From: Halocafeteria seosinensis
Lineage: Eukaryota > Sar > Bigyra > Bicosoecida
DNA: 64,000 bases
NCBI GenBank assembly: GCA_001687465.1
Contig: LVLI01000066.1
Span: 58,303 to 122,302, forward strand
Direction: 5' to 3'
Numbering within the stretch: the first letter of the stretch is position 1; every line of letters begins with the position of its first letter. Positions 1 through 10,318 of the stretch are shown here, piece after piece. A program made the translations under genes and the position numbers. A model generated the notes under the pieces. It was not told the DNA's origin. It saw nothing but the letters and a program-made list of their open reading frames with translations, and searched no databases.

Positions 1-40
1 ATATCTTGAACCGTGTTCGAACGCTTCCGTACCAGACTTT

Positions 41-508
41 GAATCAATTTATGGAAAGTGAATGAGTAAAGTAAAGTACATTTACCTTAGCAGTTACATT
101 TCAAATTGTGTCTCCTACGGTGAAATCTCAGTGCCAGATACTATATCGTAACGATCATTCAACTCTCCCGATCTAGTGTCGTATCCGACAGACAGAGAAT
201 TTGTGTCCTAGAGGACATGCCAACGACGTGTGGCGTTGCGCAACCAAGCCTACAAGGCTGACTGAGTACCAGCGCTACCTGAATCAATTTATGGAAAGTG
301 AATGAGCAATGTAGAGTACATTTACCTTAGCAGTTACTGTTCAAATTGTGTCTTATACGGTGCAATCTCAGTGCCATGCTATATCGTAACGATCATTCAA
401 CTCTCCCGATCTAGTGTCGTATCCGACAGACAGAGAATCTGTGACATAGAGGACATGCCAACGACCTGCGGCGTTGTGTAACCAAGCCTACCAGACTGAG
501 CGCTACCT
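41..508. repeat. Tandem duplication, two units of about 240 and 228 bp
   Basis: Unit 1 (41-280) and unit 2 (281-508) both begin gaatcaatttatggaaagtg and run in parallel to a shared end near cgctacct. They differ by scattered substitutions and a few small deletions in unit 2. No convincing protein is encoded in either unit. Confidence 0.85.
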
Positions 509-1008
509 CGACCAGATGGTAACTCTGAACGCACTGCACTGCAAGGATGACTTTCAACTTTGCTTACGGTAAAACGCACTTCATCAGCTTACGTCGCGTG
601 GTCGACCAGTACGAAGGGTATGCACAAGTTTTGAAGAAGTACTGTAGTTAGATGGGTGCGGAATCTGCACTGCAGATTTAAATCTCGCCCAGGCCTGCGC
701 AACCAGCAATCATTGACATCCACTAATCACGTTAAAACATTGCCCATATACATATAGTATGCCGACAGTGAATCGTGATCTGACCGGCAACGGCCACGAC
801 CGGCGGGGCCAAGCTCAGTGACCAGTGGTCACCAGCGGCAGCGGCGGCAGTGGTTCACACAGTTTACCACGCCGGAAGATACTGTATTGTCCGTCCGACT
901 GAATGTGTTGGAACTGGTACATACGTACATACATACAGCCATTCCCTACAGTCTCATCCTCATCTTGTTCTTTTACCATTACTGTACACCGTCATCATAT
1001 ATATATTG
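509..1008. other. Intergenic, no feature recognised
   Basis: No open frame here has convincing protein character. The stretch separates the tandem duplication from the retroelement tails upstream of the first NLR gene. Confidence 0.5.
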
Positions 1009-1246
1009 CTCCTACCGGAAGACGTGTCTGCTGCAGGCTACGCTAAGCCGTGTGAGGGGTGAACCCTACCCGGAACCGGTCCAATATCACGTGGTGGCGC
1101 ATCAACGTGACTGACAGTTTGGCCGTCATCAGCTTGCGGATCATCTGGTGTGTATTGGTATTGCTTCTACCGGAAGACGTGTCTGCTGCCGTGTGCGGGG
1201 TGAACCCTACCCGGAACCGGTCCAACATCTTCTGGTGGCATCGTAC
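1009..1246 (-). mobile_element. Two head-to-tail 3' ends of a non-LTR retroelement
   Basis: On the minus strand the reading contains KLMTAKLSVTLMRH followed by FRVGFTPHTA. The FRVGFTPHTA end and the following cagacacgtcttccggtag-type tail occur twice within 240 bp. The same protein end and tail recur on the plus strand near 57.6 and 61.0 kb, and a decayed copy lies near 53.1 kb. A recurring identical 3' end with variable 5' truncation is what target-primed reverse transcription leaves behind. The family is inferred from the longer copy at 60540-61065. Confidence 0.6.
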
Positions 1247-1516
1247 AAGTACAAGCTGTACAAGTACAGTATAGTTCTCGCTCGCGTGGTGTATTTCTCC
1301 AGGGAAAGCTCTCCGAAGGCCACGCCAGGAGACAGTGGAACTGGGTCTCCCCCACAACACATACACTCAAGTCTTTTCATTCCACGCGAAGAAACCAAGG
1401 GGAAGGGGCCCCCATCCCGCTTCGTGGAGCCTGTATAGGCGACTGGAGCCACCAAACAAGAAGCTAAAGAATCAACATTCTCGAGAGGGAGAACAGTTAC
1501 GTTTCTAAGCATTGTA

Positions 1517-3928
1517 ATGGTCACTGATAGCACCGAGAGTCGATTAAGAATGGAGAAGAGAGTATCCTCGGTATACAAATCGATGCTGGTTTGCATCGTA
1601 GCTTTGCTTGTGGCAAGTGGTATCTCCTCAGCCATGGCCACGGCAGCAGAAGACGAGGATATCCAGGAAGAGCAGCTATTCATGAGTTCCTACTCCCGAC
1701 CACCAACTTATTTTCTTCGACATTCCATTCCTCCTCGAGAGGAGAAGAAGCAACAACATGCGCCAGTGCATAGACGAAATCTGATTGAAACGTCAGCTCT
1801 GCCAACTTGGGCGAACTGGCTGCTTGGCGCCCTCGGCGGAAGTGGCTCTGTCGGTTTGGTAATCTTGTGGATATGGAAATCCTGTTTAAAGTATCAGTTT
1901 CGGAAAGAAGATCCTTTCTCATATCGTGTGGCCACGGAACTGGATTTGGACTCGACCACTTATGCTCCTTCCAATCCGGATGCCCAGCGCTCTCCCAATG
2001 AATACCGTCCAGATCTGTTAGTCCAATATCTTCGAGCCAATCTACAATTGTTGGTGATTTGGTCCAGAAAAGAGGGTTCAAGTATATCTTTGTTTGATTA
2101 TTTTCGTAAATATGGAGATGACGCGCGTCATCTTTGTCTCTGTTTCGGGAAGAAGGGCACAACGGCTGATCTAAGCCACTTCGCATCTGCGTTCGCGACT
2201 GCATTGAAGAATGGTCAAGGTGACCCACTTGAGATGCATGAAGCAAGTACGGACACAAGGCTTCAAGGACGGCAGCAGTTTGTCCTGAAACGGAAAGGGT
2301 GCTGTCGAAGGATGTTTTGCTTGGGTAAACTCATTTCACCGGAAGAACTACAGCCGCGGGCATCTCCAACGTTGAAGCGTGACGTTTTCCTCCGATTTTG
2401 CAAACTGATAGCCACATCGCCCGATCACTCGGTAAGTACAGCTAAATTGAGGGATCCTCCTTTGTCAATATATCTAGACTGTACTGACACTGAAATGGAC
2501 CCGGATTTTATTCCTGTGGACATTGCGTGGAGGGGTATGAACGACCTCTCCAAGAATCCGTGGGAAAACATGGGAAGTCCCTTACTGATCAATCCGTGGA
2601 CCGTCCTGCTAGGTGACGAAAACATTCAAATCTCTTTGTATGCCTACCATTCGGAGGAAAACTGCCCCATTGAATTTGCTACCAAGAGGAACGGGCAACC
2701 TGATAGGCAACGTGTCACTTCCGGCCAAAGTCATCTTAACTTGGCGACATTTAAGAGAGAAAGCTGGGGTCTGCGGCTCACTTCGAGTGCACTAGTCGAG
2801 AGACATGGTATTGAGAATGGAAACATCGTCTTCCATCTGAAGGCCACAATTCAGAATCGCGAAGAATTCCAGCTTAAGCAACTAAGCGAAAATTTATCGT
2901 ACTGCACACTACCGGCTCCGTCAATGGATCGACTTGTCTTCAAGCAGGCGCAATATCGTGAACGCTTTCGACGCTGGTGTAACGATTCCAGTGATGAAGC
3001 AATTCTTCAGGCAATCCACGCTCCTCGATTAAAGTTGAATATCCCTACCATCGAGTCTGTAAATAGCAATCTCTTAACGGATCCAATAGGGTGGGCAGAT
3101 AAGAATGAAAAGCTGTTCTGGACCGGTATCGTTCCATTGTCAGACATGTTTGTTCTGTTTTGTGACGATAGTCCAGTTGAATTCTGCGATGCAAGCACCA
3201 ATCGAGTTCCTATAGAGCGACTAGTTCAATGCCCGGAGGAGTACAGTTTGCGTCCTACCGAGTCCTCTTTATACACCGTCGACAGCGTATCTGCTCCGTT
3301 CAAGATTCAGCTTGAATGCAATGACCAAGTTCATTCCGAAATAAGACAACGGAAGTCATTCACGGTTGGTCAGAGCAGCGTTAACGTAATATTTGACTGG
3401 AGTAAGCTACCTCCTCTATATAAGTGGGATGAGCTTACTCTGCTCTATCGAAGTTGGAGACTTCACCGTCTCTTTGGGCAGCAGACAGATGAGGCTGCAC
3501 ACCCAGTCAAGCGACCGAAATTGAATAAATGCTATCAAAAGTTGACACTACGAGACAAGTACTCTAACAAAACGTCAGGGGAAGGGATCCAGACGAAGAA
3601 TTTATTTTCCCTGTCAAATCCCAACAGGAAGTGGATTCTCTTCGAAGGAGAAGCAGGAGTTGGGAAGACCACCTTATTCAAGCATTTTGCTCAGTCATGG
3701 TCTCTCGAAGAGACCGAGGGTAATGAGATAGGTGAGGTGATGAAGGATAAGTTCACGTGGGTACTATATCTTCAAATGCATCATTTGATACATGTAGAAA
3801 ATGAGTACGCGAAAGCTGATGGGGATACATGCTTGGGGATTCTTCTCTCCAAGAGCTTCATGAAGCTTAAGGAAACCTTTAGCGACGAGGTTGCTGCGTG
3901 CGATATTACCGCGCAGCAAGCAGCGTAA
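1517..3928 (+). CDS. NLR-like receptor A, 5' part (membrane segments and Walker A half of NACHT)
   Basis: This is the N-terminal 803 residues of an NLR-like protein whose full-length paralogue is at 10319-17764. A signal-like hydrophobic stretch (about residues 23-42, SMLVCIVALLVASG) is followed by a conserved RRNL motif and a second hydrophobic segment (about 95-118). Then comes a roughly 550-residue domain I do not recognise, and a P-loop GEAGVGKTT near residue 711. The frame stops at 3926-3928, just before the Walker B strand, which is in another frame of the overlapping downstream reading. NACHT NTPases are nucleotide-driven signalling switches, so this half alone should not function as one. 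Translation may start at 1517 or at the Met at 1550. The break is either a disabling frameshift, a sequencing error or an unusually short intron; I favour a frameshift. Confidence 0.8.
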   Translation: MVTDSTESRLRMEKRVSSVYKSMLVCIVALLVASGISSAMATAAEDEDIQEEQLFMSSYSRPPTYFLRHSIPPREEKKQQHAPVHRRNLIETSALPTWANWLLGALGGSGSVGLVILWIWKSCLKYQFRKEDPFSYRVATELDLDSTTYAPSNPDAQRSPNEYRPDLLVQYLRANLQLLVIWSRKEGSSISLFDYFRKYGDDARHLCLCFGKKGTTADLSHFASAFATALKNGQGDPLEMHEASTDTRLQGRQQFVLKRKGCCRRMFCLGKLISPEELQPRASPTLKRDVFLRFCKLIATSPDHSVSTAKLRDPPLSIYLDCTDTEMDPDFIPVDIAWRGMNDLSKNPWENMGSPLLINPWTVLLGDENIQISLYAYHSEENCPIEFATKRNGQPDRQRVTSGQSHLNLATFKRESWGLRLTSSALVERHGIENGNIVFHLKATIQNREEFQLKQLSENLSYCTLPAPSMDRLVFKQAQYRERFRRWCNDSSDEAILQAIHAPRLKLNIPTIESVNSNLLTDPIGWADKNEKLFWTGIVPLSDMFVLFCDDSPVEFCDASTNRVPIERLVQCPEEYSLRPTESSLYTVDSVSAPFKIQLECNDQVHSEIRQRKSFTVGQSSVNVIFDWSKLPPLYKWDELTLLYRSWRLHRLFGQQTDEAAHPVKRPKLNKCYQKLTLRDKYSNKTSGEGIQTKNLFSLSNPNRKWILFEGEAGVGKTTLFKHFAQSWSLEETEGNEIGEVMKDKFTWVLYLQMHHLIHVENEYAKADGDTCLGILLSKSFMKLKETFSDEVAACDITAQQAA

Positions 3929-6900
3929 ACAGAGTGATATTCTTTTCCTCCTGGATGGGTGCGACGAAGTAAAAACTAATCCATTTGAACTTGGTTCACT
4001 CGGTGGGAGAATGTTTTCCGTTCTTCGCCAAATGGGAGTGTTCGTTTTTGTATCGTCGCGATTCTCGAGTCATACGGCGAGTCGTCAGGATGGTATCCCC
4101 TTAGTTAACAGGTACTTTAGCTCTTTTGTAGTGGTGGAGGGACTCACACCGGAGGCTCGCAAACTTTTTGTGGAACAATATGCTCAAGAACGTTATCCAG
4201 ACAGCAGAGGTAACCAACTGCATCTTTCCCAGACACTGCAGCTCTCCTTCCGGCTCAACGATCGGCTTGACTATCTCGGTGCTAATCCGACGCTCCTGGA
4301 AGCGATATGTTTTGTATATGTAGAGAGCTCAGGAAGCTTCTTTGAATCTACAAAGAAGGACATTCGCATCACGCCAATTTACGCTCGGACTGTGAAACAT
4401 TTGGTGCACAAATGGTCGACGATATCATGCTCGTCTTCACCCGACGATGATCCCCTTGACGTGTCACTAAAAATGTTAGAGGATGTAGCCTTACGACTGG
4501 ACGAAGATGGAGAAAATCTTCATGAGGAGAACGTTTCCACTGATAAAGACGTGTCTCTACATCGTTTGCAAAAGATCTTTGCAAAGTATCGCGAGGAATT
4601 TCGGGGACCACTAAAGTCTGTAGAGCGGGTGACCGAGTTTTTCGAGCGTGTTGGTCTGTTGAGGATTGTGTGCCGCACGGGTGACGCAGATCAAACCTAT
4701 GAATTCATTCATCGTTCTTACTGGGAATATTTTGTGGCTCTAGGGGAATTTAGAAAGAGTAAGTCTCGCCCCGCCAGATACCTTATTCAATCTGAGTCTC
4801 GACTTTGGGATCGGGTTTTCGACTTCTACGTCAGCATATTTAGCGAACAGCAAAACATTAACACTATTACTGATTTGCTTCATAGCTTACATGGTTTGCT
4901 ATGTGGGGAGCATGTATCCGGTTGTACACCAGATCAAGGCCCCCATCGGTTCACCGAACTTTTACTTGAAGTGCATCCAGATAAATTGGAAAAAGTATCG
5001 CTTCACATGATAATGTCGGCTTCAGACGAAATACGATCGCTTTTGTTTTATGCAGGTGAAATAGGCAGTTTTCGTCTTGTTAGCTGGATCCTAGCTCAGA
5101 CTGCTCAGCGTAACTATCAATGTGGCGAGAAGGAAACCTATAGCGAGCAAAGAGCACTTGTCCAAGTTGCACTCGCGGGATCTTCGAAAGGAGGACGATC
5201 TGCTTGTTGCCGAAGGATACTGGATACCATGGATACTGATTTTTATCGGGTTGAGGAAACTTCGTGGTCAGCTATTTACATAGCATCGCGAGAAGCTAGT
5301 GCCCCGGGAGCTGCCGCATGTTTGCAGTTGCTACTGGCTGAAGCTAAGCTGTCCGAAACCCCGGAGTTTATTAAACAGGAATCTATGAAAATCGCAGGAG
5401 AACGGAGTCACGAACGTTGCGTCGCCCTGTTCTTAATCTGGTGTGACGGTGTTGTAGGTGAAGTCGCTGCACAAGTATTGGGTGACGCCTGGATGTCGAT
5501 GGCCCCACAAAAAAGAATAAATGCCGCAAAGAGTGAACTTAATTGTTTTGAAGAGTTAGTACAAGCGTTGCAACGGGATGATGTGGAACGACTTTACGCA
5601 CTCAATGATGGCGGAAAGGATGTAAGCTTACAGTTCTCTCGAAAGGGACATGAGAATTGCTATTCTCCCGTATGGATTGCTGTGATATTAGACAGACCAA
5701 ACACAATATTGCCATTGTATACGTGCAATGCGACTATCGACGAAGTGCTTCCATACCAGCGTGTAAAGTTGATGTTTGAGGAAGTTTATCCTCGGTCAAG
5801 TGAAATGGACTGTTGGCTGAACACCGAGCTCTCCATGGATGAAGAGACGAAACTGACGCCTTATGCTTTAGCCTCGAGCTTGGGGCGAATTGATTGTGTG
5901 GAAGCTTTGGAGCAAACAAAGGTGCCTCTCAAGAATGATAAAGCACTGAGTCTTGGTCCTCTTCGAGGAGCCATACGAACTGGCCAGTTGGCCTGTGTCA
6001 AACACTTCGTTGGCGAAGGAAGAATAGACACCGACTTAATTGAGGAGTCAATTTTGTTTGATCGAAATGTAACTTTGGAATTTTTGCTTTCTCGGAGGCA
6101 ATTGACCGAAACACCTGACCAGGACGACGAGTTTGTTAGTTATTGTTTTCATTTATGTTTAAAGAAGGACAGTGGAAAATGCCTGCTGGAATTACTGGAT
6201 GGAGCTGAATGGAGACGGTTATTGCGTGATCGGGCGGGATATTCAGACAACGAGTTTGTTAGTTATTGCTTGCATTCATGCTTAAAAAGCGATTGCGGGA
6301 AGTGCCTCGTCGAGTTGCTGAATACGTCTCAATGGATGGATATACTCTGCCAGCAGAAGGGATGCTCTTTTGCGAAACTCATCGGCTCTTGCTTGCAATC
6401 ATGCTTAGAAAATGATTGCGGGAAGTGCCTCGTCGAGTTGCTGAATACATCTGAATGGATGGATATATTCTGCCAGCAGAAGGGGTGCTCTTCCGCGGAA
6501 CTCATTGGTTTTTGCTTTCAGTCATGCTTAGAGAAAGATAGCGGAAAGTGCCTCGTGGAGCTACTGAGAACAAGTCGATTGCAAAATATTCTCTGTGGAC
6601 AAGGCGAGTCCACTGAAGATTTTACTGTTCGGTGCTTTAAAATGTGCTTAGAGAAGAATCGTGGAGGTTGTGTTGAGGGTTTGCTAAGTGTGACTCAACT
6701 GAACGACAGTATCGTCCCTACGGCTCATAGGGCCACTGTCGCTATCAATGACGCGGTGACACTCGATGCGATCTATTGCTTGGAGCCCCTTGTATATTCC
6801 TGTTTGGAGAGATTTTCTTCCGAAATAGTGGGATTGAGGGACGAACACATCATCTTAGCCGCAAAATATGGCTCGGAGCGTGTTCTACGGACATTGATTA

Positions 6901-8183
6901 CCAAGCTGAAGGTGCAACCCTCGCAATTGTTCACTGAGCAGGGACATTATTCTTTACTATTTTTGGCGGCTTTGAATGGTCATGATAAATTGATAAAATC
7001 TCTGATGGGAGACTTTGAAATCAGCACACATCAAGGAGTCTCAGAGCAAGGCGAAAGTGTTTTGTTTGCAGCAGCCTTGAGTGGGAATGTAAATTGTCTA
7101 AACGAATTGCCAAGTTCCGATGTAGCGAATCTCAAAGAGCAAAAAAGTTCGTATGGGCTGTTACCTCTTGATGTGGCTTGTCTGGTGGACTCTTCGGAAT
7201 GTATCAAATTCTTAATGCCCACTAAGCACACGGAGTCGGGCAAGAAGAGGCTGAAAATCCGCCACGAGTGGCTACGCGATCTCCCTGATACTGTCTCGCT
7301 GCCTTGTGTGCTAACTGAGCAGATTGTTCATGATAAACAGCGCAAGAGCAAAGTTCATACGGTCGAGGTAAATGCAAAGACTATTGTCGATAATCTGTTC
7401 AAAGCGCTACCTACATACACGTCTGTCGCACATGGCACGGATCAGCAGCAGCAGCAGCAGCATCATTACGATGATGATCATAAACGCAGTAACAACAACG
7501 CATATACACCTAGTACGACACCGGAATATGACAACCAAGATGAAGATGGGTTTGAGGTATTGGACATGGAAGAATGCAATCAATCCACGATTACAGATGA
7601 TGCGTTTGGACATATTGGTCAACTATCGCAATTGCGAGTATTGCGGATGTTTGGGTGCAATCAGTCCACGATTACAGATGATGCGTTCCGACACATTCGT
7701 CAGTTATCACGATTGCAAAGACTGAATATGATTGGGTGCGATCAATCCACGATTACAGATGATGCTTTCCGACATATTAGGCAATTATCACAATTGCAAG
7801 AATTGTTGGTCAAAGGGTGCAATCAATGCACGATTACAGATGATGCTTTCCGACATATCGGTCAATTATCGCAATTGCGAGTATTGTGGATGAATGAGTG
7901 CAATCAATCCACGATCACAGATGATGCGTTCCGACATATTGGGCAGTTATCACAATTGCGAGAATTGTTGGTCAAAGAGTGCAATCAAGCCACGATTACC
8001 GATGAAGCGTTCCGACATATTAGGCAATTATCGCAATTGCGAGTATTGTGGATGAGTGGATGCGATCAGTTTTCGGAGGATGCATTCCGACATGTCCGTC
8101 ATTTGTCCCATTTGGAAATACTTGGGAAGAGAGGGGCAACCACTGGTTCGGAGGGACTTGAGACAGTCCGCGAAGATAGCTAG
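3891..8183 (+). CDS. NLR-like receptor A, 3' part (Walker B, ankyrin, Cys-repeat, LRR)
   Basis: This 1430-residue reading continues the protein begun at 1517 in another frame. It opens with the NACHT Walker B motif ILFLLDGCDEV and has the NACHT-typical YEFIHRSYWEYF helix. Ankyrin-like helical repeats follow (for example SSLGRIDCVEALEQ), then four full and one partial copies of a Cys-rich 41-residue repeat (6144-6710) and further ankyrin-like repeats. A Gln/His-rich linker encoded by CAG triplets near 7440 leads into six 27-residue leucine-rich repeats of the STITDDAFRHIGQLSQLR type (7575-8060) plus a partial one. It aligns along its length with the intact copy at 10319-17764, which has more Cys repeats. 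The first Met at 3891 is not a natural start; true coding probably enters around 3890-3924 from the upstream frame. Confidence 0.8.
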   Translation: MLRAILPRSKQRKQSDILFLLDGCDEVKTNPFELGSLGGRMFSVLRQMGVFVFVSSRFSSHTASRQDGIPLVNRYFSSFVVVEGLTPEARKLFVEQYAQERYPDSRGNQLHLSQTLQLSFRLNDRLDYLGANPTLLEAICFVYVESSGSFFESTKKDIRITPIYARTVKHLVHKWSTISCSSSPDDDPLDVSLKMLEDVALRLDEDGENLHEENVSTDKDVSLHRLQKIFAKYREEFRGPLKSVERVTEFFERVGLLRIVCRTGDADQTYEFIHRSYWEYFVALGEFRKSKSRPARYLIQSESRLWDRVFDFYVSIFSEQQNINTITDLLHSLHGLLCGEHVSGCTPDQGPHRFTELLLEVHPDKLEKVSLHMIMSASDEIRSLLFYAGEIGSFRLVSWILAQTAQRNYQCGEKETYSEQRALVQVALAGSSKGGRSACCRRILDTMDTDFYRVEETSWSAIYIASREASAPGAAACLQLLLAEAKLSETPEFIKQESMKIAGERSHERCVALFLIWCDGVVGEVAAQVLGDAWMSMAPQKRINAAKSELNCFEELVQALQRDDVERLYALNDGGKDVSLQFSRKGHENCYSPVWIAVILDRPNTILPLYTCNATIDEVLPYQRVKLMFEEVYPRSSEMDCWLNTELSMDEETKLTPYALASSLGRIDCVEALEQTKVPLKNDKALSLGPLRGAIRTGQLACVKHFVGEGRIDTDLIEESILFDRNVTLEFLLSRRQLTETPDQDDEFVSYCFHLCLKKDSGKCLLELLDGAEWRRLLRDRAGYSDNEFVSYCLHSCLKSDCGKCLVELLNTSQWMDILCQQKGCSFAKLIGSCLQSCLENDCGKCLVELLNTSEWMDIFCQQKGCSSAELIGFCFQSCLEKDSGKCLVELLRTSRLQNILCGQGESTEDFTVRCFKMCLEKNRGGCVEGLLSVTQLNDSIVPTAHRATVAINDAVTLDAIYCLEPLVYSCLERFSSEIVGLRDEHIILAAKYGSERVLRTLITKLKVQPSQLFTEQGHYSLLFLAALNGHDKLIKSLMGDFEISTHQGVSEQGESVLFAAALSGNVNCLNELPSSDVANLKEQKSSYGLLPLDVACLVDSSECIKFLMPTKHTESGKKRLKIRHEWLRDLPDTVSLPCVLTEQIVHDKQRKSKVHTVEVNAKTIVDNLFKALPTYTSVAHGTDQQQQQQHHYDDDHKRSNNNAYTPSTTPEYDNQDEDGFEVLDMEECNQSTITDDAFGHIGQLSQLRVLRMFGCNQSTITDDAFRHIRQLSRLQRLNMIGCDQSTITDDAFRHIRQLSQLQELLVKGCNQCTITDDAFRHIGQLSQLRVLWMNECNQSTITDDAFRHIGQLSQLRELLVKECNQATITDEAFRHIRQLSQLRVLWMSGCDQFSEDAFRHVRHLSHLEILGKRGATTGSEGLETVREDS
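6144..6710 (+). repeat. Cys-rich 41-residue (123-bp) repeat block in NLR A
   Basis: Units start at 6144, 6267, 6390 and 6513, with a partial one at 6636. The consensus is CFQSCLEKDSGKCLVELL followed by a W and a second C-rich helix. Units 2 and 3 are nearly identical in DNA, which indicates recent duplication. The helical pattern suggests a divergent ankyrin- or TPR-like solenoid. Confidence 0.85.
7575..8130 (+). repeat. 81-bp leucine-rich-repeat array in NLR A
   Basis: Six exact 81-bp units start at 7575, 7656, 7737, 7818, 7899 and 7980, and a shortened one at 8061. Each encodes C-(N/D)-Q-STITDDAFRHI-x-QLSxL, a cysteine-containing LRR. Differences between units cluster in the few residues after the QLS motif. 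Confidence 0.9.
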
Positions 8184-8480
8184 GCGTGTCTACATGCGCC
8201 ATGACACGTGTTCATGTCAAAGACGTACGGACACCGGTTAAGTGCGCCCACGTGTATAGTGAGCTCGTTTCTGGAGAAGAGCTTGAATCGATTTAGGGAA
8301 CCCGAACGTAAACCAGAACTATGGGGTATACTAAGCTTAAACAGTTCGAAACGTAGGTATTACGATAATCTTGAGGTGGCGCCGATCTAAATAGGTGCAT
8401 TTATTATTCCTCCCATCACATGAAGCTCAATCATATCTTCACCTGTACTGTTTTAGTAACGTCAGCATGGATATATCTAG
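8184..8480. other. 3' flank homologous to the flank of NLR B
   Basis: The non-coding sequence after the stop of NLR A matches 17765-18245 after NLR B. Shared blocks include cgaacgtaaac, agtttaaacagttcg-like sequence and cacctgtactgtt. The duplication therefore extends past the coding region. The NLR B flank carries an extra insert at about 17842-18078 that is absent here. Confidence 0.6.
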
Positions 8481-9059
8481 AGCGTTCTATTAGCCAGGCC
8501 ACTGGTCAGATCTTTAGTGCATTGCCGTCCAACACCTAGCAATCCGCAATGACTTTTCGTTGTTAGACACTAGACGGAGCACCAAGAATTTGCCACGTCC
8601 TGGATTTAGGTACCGATGGTTTCACCACACGCGCCCTTCCATTCCATCATGTTCAAACCCAATTCACAGGTTTGCGCACTAGTGGTGACAAGGCACAGCT
8701 GGGGAAGTGCTGTCACATATGTGTGTGTGCTGGCAATGTGAACTCCGCAGCCGAAGTATGAGAGAAAGGAAAAGAAATGGTAGTTGTTCAACCGCACTTC
8801 CAGTTTGTGTGCAGTTCATAGAGGAGAAGGGACTGGTATGAATGCTGCCGAAGGTCATACTACGGTGCGCATGTTCAAAAAGTGCCAACCTACGCTAATA
8901 GCACCAACTACCGTACGTTGAAATGATTTGTTCAAAGAAGCAGGCACCGGTCAAGGTTCCAAAAGTTGCTGATGTTGGTCAGAACCCAGCTATACGGAAT
9001 CGGTTAACGGAGTCCGTTTTCTGTTAATCTAGCAGCTGCCAGCTATATCAGAATGACCA

Positions 9060-9450
9060 TTAGTTGTTCCAGCTGGACAGGATACGCAGCTTACAGATGG
9101 ATTTGAAACTTTGATAAATCCGCTCCAATAATATGGACTATCACACCAACGTTTGCTGGAACATATTAGCAGCTGAAGAAGTCTCTTCCGAACCTGGAGA
9201 TGTTGCTTGTGTTATGAAGATAGCCGGTTGAACAATCTGGTTGCCCTTCGGAGAAGTGTCCAATCGACCGTCCTTGGCGTTTGCGCCAGATATTGTTGTA
9301 GAATGACTAAAGTATCGCATCTATGATTCGAGGATAGGAAAAGTTCACTAGATATCCCCAGCATTGCCAAGACAGCTACCCGAATAGGGTTGTTTCGCCC
9401 ATCCTCTTTTACTAGGCTTCCTGCGAGTCACCTTCTATATATACAGTATA
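9060..9450 (-). pseudogene. Decayed fragment of the secreted PPP phosphatase gene
   Basis: This stretch aligns with about 19385-19745, the part of the minus-strand phosphatase gene encoding its C-terminal region. Shared words include atggactatcacacc, aagtatcgcatct and gagtcac in the same order and spacing. It has many substitutions and indels and no open frame. It sits downstream of NLR A as the intact gene does downstream of NLR B, so it is the remnant of the phosphatase copy from the same segmental duplication. Confidence 0.65.
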
Positions 9451-10318
9451 TGTACTTTATCCCTTGGGAACCCGTTCTCCATATTCTTCGCTCTTTAATG
9501 ACCCGAAGGTTTCGTCCGAAAAATCTCGTGACCCTGTTTTAGCGTTGATTTTGCCTACCATTTATCCTCTGCTAGGGGAAGCTCCAGAGCTCGCGAAGGT
9601 GTCGACAGCCTGACGACAGGCCTCTTCGGCGCAGTTTGTACTACATGTATGCGACTGTTCGAGTTTTGTTCCAGCTTTCTTCCGATTTTGATATAGAGGG
9701 ACCTTCCATCTCCCCTTCCACCATTGGTACATTCCCCACCGCTTGCTTGCCAACATATCTGCTCACACAATACAAAAAATATACGTACAGTATGTTGATG
9801 TTGCGAGCTGGGTTCCGCACTTCCACCAAAGGTTCACACGCAGCAAATGCTTAACAAGTTTGCCAGCATTGTCATTCATTTCTTGTTTCTATCTTCACAT
9901 ACGTATTTATCTGTCCCTCTCTCTTTGTGTCTTCCTAGCAGCCTCAGGCCCCGTGAGAGTTGTGTACAGTATCAGCTGGAGTAAGTAGGTGCCTATTGCT
10001 CTTCCTCTCATACACTATATTGAGCATTACTAGATGCAACCACTTGCGCAACACCCTACAATTGCTCCTCTGCACCAGACAGCTTAGGCGCGGTCGAAGA
10101 TTCCCGAGAAAAACGACCCGATTCGTTCCGTTACCCTTAGTGAGATCAGACAGCCTATCACCCACCTCGGGAGGAGGCAGACGGGCTGGAGCTTTCCCTC
10201 TCCTATACTGTACGGTATATCTACACAAGAAGAAGAACAAGAGACAAAGAAGGAAGGAATTATTTATTTATTTGTCTGTTTGTGTCTCTCTTTGTGGGAG
10301 TATCCTTCCTTGTTCGAC

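Noticed and set aside
1680-1790. RxLR-dEER-like effector motif (FLRH ... REEKK) in the NLR N-terminus
   Set aside because: The residue three before the Arg is not Arg, and the protein is a 2400-residue receptor-like protein, not a small effector.
3890-3923. A 31- or 34-nt intron that would join the two NLR A frames
   Set aside because: The splice-verified introns in this window are about 57-75 nt or longer, and the paralogue has coding sequence here, so a deletion/frameshift is more likely.
7575-8130. Regular 81-bp repeats as a possible CRISPR array
   Set aside because: The repeats are in frame, encode LRRs throughout, have no unique spacers and lie in a eukaryotic gene.
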